DNA of 64,000 nt. Origin: Whalleya microplaca (Eukaryota > Ascomycota > Sordariomycetes > Xylariales > Xylariaceae). Below the pieces are notes generated by a model that was given only the letters and a program-made list of their open reading frames with translations, was not told where the DNA came from and did no database searches. The first letter of the stretch is position 1. Each line of letters starts with the position of its first letter. This document shows positions 58,196 through 64,000 of the stretch, piece by piece. The position numbers and the translations under genes were made by a program. The DNA lies in the NCBI GenBank assembly GCA_022497155.1, contig MU385768.1, positions 62,001-126,000 of the forward strand. Reading direction: 5' to 3'.

Positions 58196-59883
58196 ATGCC
58201 TCCTGTAAGTTATGTTACGCTCGCGTCTGACCTTGCCAAGTCACGGTCGATAGAGTACTCCACACCGCGTTTCTCTATATCTACTAACACCGATGTCCAG
58301 AGACATGCTGCTAGACAACGTGTCGTCTCCAACGAGAACGATGAGAATAGCAACTCGACGCGTATGACGCGTGCCAAAGCTGCCGCTCTCGATGTCGATG
58401 TTCTATCACAACCCTCCAAACAACCTCTTCAATCCAAGAAGTCCGCTGTCAATGCCAACCCTGCTGCTCAACGGAAACGCGCCGCGTTAGGAGACGTCAG
58501 CAATGTGGGAAAAGCTGAGGCTGCCGAGGGCAAGAAGCCTCTCGGCGGAGGCAAGGTTGGCCTCGTCTCGAAGGCTGCCCAGCCTACCGGCGTCCAGAAG
58601 AATCAGACTCGCGCGAATTCGACTCGAACTGTCTTAGGAGCCAAGGAGACTACGAAGAAGACCGAGGTGAAGCGTGCAGGCTCTGGCTCTGGTGCCATTG
58701 GTGCCTCGCAGAAGAGAAAGGTCACTGCGGCCGCGGCGACTGTGAAGCAAGATGTGCTTACTGAGGGTGAGCCGCTCCGCAAGAAGGTCCACACCCTAGA
58801 GAACGAGCTGAAGGAGGAAGATCAACCCAAGTCGAAGATCGGCAAGCTAGAGGATATCGCAGAGAAGGTCCCGTACATGGACGAAGAGCCTGCCAAGCAC
58901 GAGTACCCAGAGGGTGTCAAGGATCTGGACAGTGAGGACCTGGACGATCCCCTGATGGCTGCTGAATATGCCAACGAAATCTTCGAATATCTCCGCGATC
59001 TTGAGTGCAACTCCGTCCCCAACCCGCAGTACATGTCACAGCAGGACGACTTGGAGTGGAAGACGCGTGGTATCCTTGTTGACTGGCTCATCGAGGTCCA
59101 CACAAGATTCCACCTCCTGCCCGAGACCCTCTTCCTGGCCATCAACATCATTGATCGATTCTTATCCATGAAAGTTGTTCAGCTTGACCGCGTACAGCTC
59201 GTTGGCATTACTGCTATGTTCATCGCATCCAAGTATGAGGAAGTTCTTTCGCCTCATGTCAGCAACTTCGAACATGTCGCCGATGATGGCTTCAGCGTCG
59301 CAGAGATCCTCAGCGCTGAGCGTTACATCCTCGGTACATTGAACTATGACTTGAGCTACCCGAACCCTATGAACTTCCTTCGTCGGATCTCCAAGGCGGA
59401 CAACTATAATATTCAGTCTCGGACGATCGGCAAGTACTTGATGGAGATCAGTGTTCTTGATCACCGTTTTATGGCCTACCGCCCTAGCCATGTCGCAGCA
59501 GCAGCCATGTACCTCTCACGCCAGATCCTTGACCTAGGAGAATGGGTAAGTTCTACTCTGAAATGCTATCATGAGTTGCTTTCTAACGTATCTTAGGATG
59601 AGACTATCGCATACTACGCTGGATACAGCGAGGAAGAGATCGAGCCTGTCTACAGACTGATGGTGGATTACCTCGCCCGTCCTATCGTCCACGAGGCATT
59701 CTACAAGAAGTATGCCAGCAAGAAGTTCATGAAAGGTAAATCTCCCTATACTCCTATGTATCCAACCCTATCTAACATCAATGCACAGCATCTCTTAGCA
59801 CGCGTATTTGGGCGAAGAAGAATGCGCCTCTCCTCGGCATCACAGATACGAGAGTGCCGTTGGATGACTTGGCGTCAGATTAA
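58196..59883 (+). CDS. nimE: G2/mitotic cyclin B, NimE type
   Basis: Four exons: 58196-58204, 58301-59545, 59597-59735 and 59789-59883. Exon 1 encodes only Met-Pro-Pro. Intron 1 (96 nt, GTAAGT...TCCAG, with CTAAC about 17 nt before the acceptor) is a multiple of three without a stop; the others are 51 and 53 nt. The product is 495 residues. The destruction box RAALGDVSN lies at residues 63-71, marking APC/C-dependent degradation. A basic, Lys-rich region follows. The cyclin N box is about 225-350 (RGILVDWLIEVHTRFHLL, LFLAINIIDRFLS, ITAMFIASKYEE) and the C box about 352-470 (ILGTLNYDLSYPNPMNFLRR, YLARPIVHEAFYKKYASKKF). Role: binds and activates Cdk1 (NimX/Cdc28) for mitotic entry, in the nucleus. 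The N-terminal MPP-RHAARQRVVSNENDEN fits NimE. Confidence 0.95.
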
Positions 59884-61465
59884 TTATATCTGCCGTTCTT
59901 CCTCGCCACCCTCAACCCGTAATGATATTCCTACGTTAAGAGCCTTATTTAAGTGTCAGGATACCCAAGGGTCTCCATAATGGATGGCCTTACGATAATA
60001 CTCTATGACATTCTCAACCTACGACTCATGGTCGCTTAGGTCCCCCTACTGTCACAGATGCTTGTCTCGGCATCGTGACTAAGATTTTTCACAACTACTA
60101 CTGAGACATGAGAAGATGCCTGCCCATCTGGCGTTACAAGGGACACCTTGTCACCCCTTTCCGAACTTTCCTGCTTCGCTGTGGCCTGTGGCTACATACA
60201 CTATTGATGCATCTCTATTGTCCCTCTTCATTCCACGTCTTCGGGGGGGAGGGAGGTTGGTACGCAGGGTTTATATGCGAGGGGTCAGGCGTCTAAAGGG
60301 GTAGTGGCATCTTTGTTTGTATTCGCGAGTCTTTTTTTTCCATAAACTACAGCGTCCATATCTCGGATTCAGCTTCGTGTCGCTGTTGTCGCTGTGCTCA
60401 ATGTTCCCCGCTGATTTAGGCTTTTTTCGGCTTCCGGGAGATAGATGCCTTGGTCCGTCACGTTTGCTACGTTCTTACGAGACGAGACGTCTTGGTAGTG
60501 AATGGATAAAAACTCAACAGCTAGCAGTTGAGTAAAAGGGCCTTGGTGGGGAGAGGGAAATCATGGAAAACTGTATATATTATGTTCAAGTGTTGGTCTA
60601 AGATACTGACGGCTGTTGGGAATAAAACTGCATTACATCCACGATATACATTGACTTCTTTTTGCCTTCGTGAAATTACAATTTGATGATGTCCAAAGTA
60701 TTGATACCTTGGTGTATATCCCAGGGTGCTGTGTATTGCAAAGTTTGTATAAAGCAACTATTATAAAGCGATATAGACAGTATGTGTCACGGGCTTATCC
60801 AATAGCTGCTCCCATTGATATTAACGCATTTCGGTATTCACTCTTCCTCACCCAGTACTTCCAGATACCACCAAGCACGAGTTCACAAACAAGTTTATCA
60901 ACTAAAGGTTCCCAGGAATCATTGTCCCTCTCATGGTGAATCTGCGCTTGTATTAGAACTATTTTAGTTAATCTGCGGTATAAATGAAATCAAACATAGG
61001 AAAAGGAAGAGAAGGAAGGGGATGGCAAAAAATTGGCCGGCAGAGGAATCGAACCTCAGGTCCTAACAATCCCTAGTCAGAATACATGAGTAAACTACGA
61101 TCGTTAGGTTTGCACCAACCCGGCCTTTGAGTTCTTGATGTTTGCTAGGGGTCTTGAGGTTATTTTGGTTTATGTACTTTAGACAGTCCCGCTGGTTGCG
61201 GAGTGACGGCTGATATCAGGTTTGCTTGTCCTCTTCTTGGCTGATAATGGTCACAGCAGCTTGCTATGGTCAGTTTCGGGGAAAGGACACACATATTTGA
61301 AATCTGTTTGTAGGACTTGGTGAATGCAAATGATATTGGCTCAACCTCAAGGCAAGAAGAAGATTCTTGCTCAGTTGCTACCTTGACTCACTCTCCGCCT
61401 ATTCTTCCAATACAACCTAGGGACCACCGCCTAATCCACCCGAGCCCACACCCTCATTTGCAGAC
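59884..61465. other. Spacer between cyclin B and the low-complexity gene, with a tRNA-like locus
   Basis: 3' flank of cyclin B (59884 to about 60600) and 3' flank of the minus-strand low-complexity gene. Apart from the tRNA-like element at 61034-61125 I see no gene. Confidence 0.5.
61034..61125 (-). tRNA. tRNA-like pol III locus, possibly intron-containing or degenerate
   Basis: Reading the minus strand, the ends GGCCGG and CCGGCC pair as an acceptor stem. The B box GGTTCGATTCC is perfect with a GAGG/CCTC T-stem, and six T follow two bases after the discriminator A (complement of 61027-61032), a pol III terminator. A strong 10-bp stem CCTAACGATC/GATTGTTAGG occupies the anticodon-arm position and encloses an oversized loop, as in intron-containing tRNAs. 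One reading gives anticodon CGT (Thr) with a 26-nt intron, but this is uncertain. The D arm is abnormal: only GGT-GCAA-ACC, without the conserved GG and a clear A box. It is either a decayed tRNA gene or a tRNA-derived transcript. Total length 92 nt. Confidence 0.45.
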
Positions 61466-63379
61466 TCACCATTGCCGATTTTCAGCCATATCCTCAGGTG
61501 CCGGTTGCCCCTCAAGCCAGGCCTCAACAGCGCTAGTATCAGTGCCAGGAGCATCTTGGTCCGCCTCTGCGGGCGGAGCGTCAGGGGGTCCTTCGGGCTC
61601 AGCTGCTTCTTGGGCCTCTTCTGCTGGAGGCGTCGCCGCCGCGGCAGCCTTCTCGGGGTCGGGCTCCGCTGGATTGGCTTCTTCGGATGTTGTAGCCTCC
61701 GGTGTTCCTTTAGCTTCTAATGTTTGTTTAGCTTCTTCCTCTTTTTCAACTGCCTCGTGGGCATCTTCGTCTTTGCCAGTTGCTTCGGGGGTATATTTGA
61801 CTGGACTCATACCAGCTACTGTGCTCTGATGTTCGGACTTAGTCGGACTAGCTTCATTGGGCTTTTCAGCCTGCGAGGGTTGAGTAGCTTCTTCGGTGGT
61901 AGCAGTCTGGTCCAACGGTTCTGTCTTCGCAGTATCACTTGCTAGCTTAGCTGTTGCTTCCGGTACCTTTCCTTCAGTTTCTTCTTCTCCATGTGCTTCT
62001 TCTTGTCCCTTGGATTCTGTGGTAGTAGGCTCAGGGCTGGGTTCAGCCAGACTGGCTTCAGCCGTTTTAGCATCCGAGGTTTCAGTAGTTTCTTCGCTTG
62101 TAGAGGTCTGTTCGAGTGGTCTGGCTGCCACATTATCACTTGCCGGCTTAGCTTCCTCTTCGTCTTCTTCTTCCCTAGCTATCTCTTCTTGTGTTTTAGG
62201 TTCTGCGGTGGTAGGCTCAGCTGCTTTTGTGGTAGGAGATGGTACTGGACTATCGTCACTTTCTTTCGTATTTGTGTCTTTAGTTGTTTCTTCTTCTGCC
62301 TTGGGTTCTGCTCTAGTAGGCTTAGATGTCTCCGTGTTGGGTGATGTTGCTGGACTGCCGTCATTCTTTTCCGACTCAGCTAGTTCCTCGGCCCCATCGC
62401 CGGGTGAACTTTTGGGTGTTTCCTCCTGTTGGGCTGATTTATCACTCTCACCCCCGGTATCATTCTCGCCTCTAGTATCGTTTCCGGAGCCGCCCCCATT
62501 CACACCATTACTGTCCCTAGTGGTAGCAGTATTGGAGTTAGCAGGAGCACCATCATCAGCAGAGGTGATGGAGCTCACCGCAGAACCATTGCCAGGAGGG
62601 GAATTTCCACCAGTAGGGGGCCCGCCATCGGCGGAAGAACCAGTAGCCGGAGGCGGCTCATTAGTAGTTTCATCGCCGGCCGGTTGGCCTCCTGCAACAC
62701 CACCGTCACCGCTACCGCCGCCACCATCCAAAGAAGCATTACCACTAGCACCGGCACTACCAGCACCACCAGCACTACCAGCACCACCAGCACTACCAGC
62801 ACCACCAGCACTACCAGCACCACCAGCACCACCAGCACCACCAGCACTACCAGCACCACCAGCACCACCAGCACTACCAGCACCACCAGCACTACCAGCC
62901 CCAGTTTCAGCGCCCTCACCATCCTCAGGCCCGCCACCACCATCACTGCCGGTGCCACCGTGGTCCCCGGACCCGGCAGCGGAAGCAGCACTGCTCCCAG
63001 CTCCAGCTCCAGCCTCAGACCCAACCCCAGCAGCCTCTCCATCCTGATGCCCCCGACCCGGTCCAAACCTCTCCATTATCTCCCTCGTACTCGGTTTCTT
63101 CCGCCTATTGCTCCCCAACACCTTCGTCACGAACCCCACAAGTCCGCCGGGACCGTGTTCCTTTTCGAAGTCCGCGCGCGCGGCCCTTTCCGCGGCCTTA
63201 AGGTCTGCTTGCGCCTGCTTGCGCGCGGCCTTGAAGGCCTTCTCTTCGCGGGCCATGGTCACCCGCTCCGTGGTCATCCGGTAGAAGTTCCCGTACTTCG
63301 GCGGGGGGCCCATGCCGCCGGCTAGGAGCCACATCGAGAGCGGGATGCGCTTCTCGGGGTCGGGATCAGGCGTGGACAT
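61466..63379 (-). CDS. Low-complexity Gly/Ala/Ser and Glu/Thr-rich repeat protein (637 aa), function unknown
   Basis: A single uninterrupted frame starting MSTPDPDPEKRIPLSMWLLA. Residues about 35-110 are basic and helical (REEKAFKAARKQAQADLKAA, GSNRRKKPSTREIMERFGPG) and are the only ordinary-looking segment. Residues about 110-225 are Gly/Ala/Ser-rich with a GGAGSA-type minisatellite. Residues about 225-560 are Asp/Glu/Thr/Ser/Pro-rich and contain at least two diverged copies of a roughly 50-residue unit (PTTAEPKTQEE... and PTTTESKGQEE..., each followed by a L/P-EQT or LDQT motif). No signal peptide or membrane segment is evident, and the whole is probably disordered. I recognise no family. 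Long open frames on the opposite strand (61896-63047, 62684-63325) are by-products of the repeat. The intact 1.9-kb frame and the non-repetitive N terminus favour a real gene. Confidence 0.7.
   Translation of the reverse strand: MSTPDPDPEKRIPLSMWLLAGGMGPPPKYGNFYRMTTERVTMAREEKAFKAARKQAQADLKAAERAARADFEKEHGPGGLVGFVTKVLGSNRRKKPSTREIMERFGPGRGHQDGEAAGVGSEAGAGAGSSAASAAGSGDHGGTGSDGGGGPEDGEGAETGAGSAGGAGSAGGAGGAGSAGGAGGAGGAGSAGGAGSAGGAGSAGGAGSAGASGNASLDGGGGSGDGGVAGGQPAGDETTNEPPPATGSSADGGPPTGGNSPPGNGSAVSSITSADDGAPANSNTATTRDSNGVNGGGSGNDTRGENDTGGESDKSAQQEETPKSSPGDGAEELAESEKNDGSPATSPNTETSKPTRAEPKAEEETTKDTNTKESDDSPVPSPTTKAAEPTTAEPKTQEEIAREEEDEEEAKPASDNVAARPLEQTSTSEETTETSDAKTAEASLAEPSPEPTTTESKGQEEAHGEEETEGKVPEATAKLASDTAKTEPLDQTATTEEATQPSQAEKPNEASPTKSEHQSTVAGMSPVKYTPEATGKDEDAHEAVEKEEEAKQTLEAKGTPEATTSEEANPAEPDPEKAAAAATPPAEEAQEAAEPEGPPDAPPAEADQDAPGTDTSAVEAWLEGQPAPEDMAENRQW
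62740..62900. repeat. GC-rich minisatellite inside the low-complexity gene
   Basis: About 160 bp of tandem 9-nt units of the types ACCAGCACC and ACCAGCACT. On the coding (minus) strand it reads Gly-Gly-Ala and Gly-Ser-Ala triplets. The 3-base periodicity keeps other frames open on both strands. Confidence 0.9.
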
Positions 63380-63890
63380 ATTGGGGGATGGCAGATGGTT
63401 ATGAATGTCCGAGATGAGATGGGCGGGGAAAATACGAGAGATTAGGGGGGGGGAGGATTGGCAGATCGTGAGGACTGATTACCTATTCTATGTTATAGAT
63501 ACTACGTTGAGATTTGGCTAGGGGGTTAGCAGTAATGGAAGATTACGATATACTGGGGAGGGATAGACAAGTGCTCGTGTACCTTTAGAAATTAGCAATA
63601 TTGGAAAATACGAGGAAACGCGTCAGTATTATGAATGTGTGAATATGAATTCAATTTCCAGCAAACGTGACTCTTCAATATGATTACCATTACCTGCAAA
63701 ACCTAAGTCACCACGTTCAGTCAAACCTGCACTACCATTCCCCACATGTTGAGGCTTGGGCATGCTTTTACTGGTCACTCCAAGGCAATGTTGAGCAAGC
63801 TTATCTTGCTGTCTCGTCCGATCTTGTCATCTCATGTTCCTTGTAAAGCAGTAACGGAGTGAATAACTCATAGTTGCACGTGTCAGAAGA
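63380..63890. other. Intergenic between two minus-strand genes
   Basis: Promoter of the low-complexity gene and 3' flank of the gene entering from the right edge. A G run (63447-63455) and AT-rich sequence are present; no gene is seen. Confidence 0.5.
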
Positions 63891-64000
63891 TCAAGAGATC
63901 CTCCGCCGCTTAGGAGACGGAGTCTGCTCTTCAGGTTCGCCAGGAGTTACTGTCGAAGGGTCGGAATTGTTATTGGCCGGGGGCGGCCTGCTATTACCCA
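63891..64000 (-). CDS. 3' end of a minus-strand gene cut by the window edge
   Basis: Minus-strand reading from the right edge gives 35 codons ending in TGA at 63891-63893, with no internal stop: GNSRPPPANNNSDPST, then TPGEPEEQTPSPKRRRIS. The Pro/Asn/Ser-rich composition and the terminal SPKRRR, a nuclear-localisation-like and Ser-Pro phosphosite motif, look like the disordered tail of a nuclear protein. It is too short to identify. The remainder lies beyond base 64000. Confidence 0.55.
   Translation of the reverse strand, partial: GNSRPPPANNNSDPSTVTPGEPEEQTPSPKRRRIS

Noticed and set aside
61896..63047. 383-codon plus-strand frame opposite the low-complexity gene
   Set aside because: It is the complement of a codon-periodic repeat gene. 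It starts inside the acidic region and has only Ser/Val/Pro-Ala runs, with no independent N-terminal domain.
62684..63325. 213-codon plus-strand Thr/Ser repeat frame, and a 163-codon minus-strand Leu/Val frame over the same interval
   Set aside because: Both are alternative frames of the 9-nt minisatellite.
1..64000. CRISPR arrays, prokaryotic operons, riboswitches or secondary-metabolite clusters
   Set aside because: The DNA is eukaryotic with spliced genes. No spaced direct-repeat array and no polyketide or peptide synthetase genes were seen.

Overview
The window is nuclear DNA of a filamentous ascomycete (Pezizomycotina, probably Sordariomycetes). The evidence is short GT-AG introns (31 modelled, median about 62 nt) with CTAAC/CTGAC-like branch points, a Zn(II)2Cys6 regulator, a DUF3824-type protein, NimE-type cyclin B and long spacers rich in TACCTAGGTA/TAGGTACCTA words. 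Exon structures were built by hand from splice motifs and reading frame. Every spliced model closes in frame and gives a length typical of its family where a family is known. There is no operon logic, CRISPR array or intact transposon. | Layout: 1-3.7 kb has no convincing gene. At 3.7-5.8 kb (+) lies a 713-residue Arg/Ser/Asp-rich DUF3824-like protein. At 8.2 kb (+) there is a small 95-residue membrane protein. At 8.9-13.8 kb two splicing factors, CLF1 (-) and PRP31 (+), sit head to head. A gene-poor 8.6-kb gap follows, then a two-finger C2H2 protein at 22.4-23.3 kb (+) and acetate kinase at 25.1-26.4 kb (-). A 5-kb gene-poor stretch, ending in a cluster of microsatellites, separates these from three minus-strand genes at 31.4-38.3 kb: an omega-like glutathione S-transferase, an unrecognised His/Gln/Pro-rich nuclear-type protein only 78 bp upstream of it, and a Zn2Cys6 regulator. 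| At 40.2-45.5 kb the THO subunit TEX1/THOC3 (-) and the Rab-GEF subunit RIC1 (+) form a second divergent pair. Casein kinase II beta (+, 46.2-47.6 kb) has an unusually long 515-nt first intron. A PAP2/DPP1-type lipid phosphatase (-, 50.1-51.5 kb), mitochondrial ribosomal protein uL2m/RML2 (-, 55.1-56.5 kb) and a NimE-type cyclin B (+, 58.2-59.9 kb) follow. A tRNA-like locus with a pol III terminator lies at 61.0-61.1 kb (-). A 637-residue low-complexity repeat protein (-, 61.5-63.4 kb) and the 3' end of another minus-strand gene close the window. | Most recognised genes are housekeeping: splicing (CLF1, PRP31), mRNA export (TEX1), Golgi traffic (RIC1), cell cycle and signalling (cyclin B, CKB1), mitochondrial translation (RML2) and lipid or acetyl metabolism. 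The most unusual signal is the regulator/GST junction at 32.4-32.7 kb, where one alternative splice would join the two proteins in frame. Three introns are multiples of three without a stop, so retention would add an in-frame peptide.
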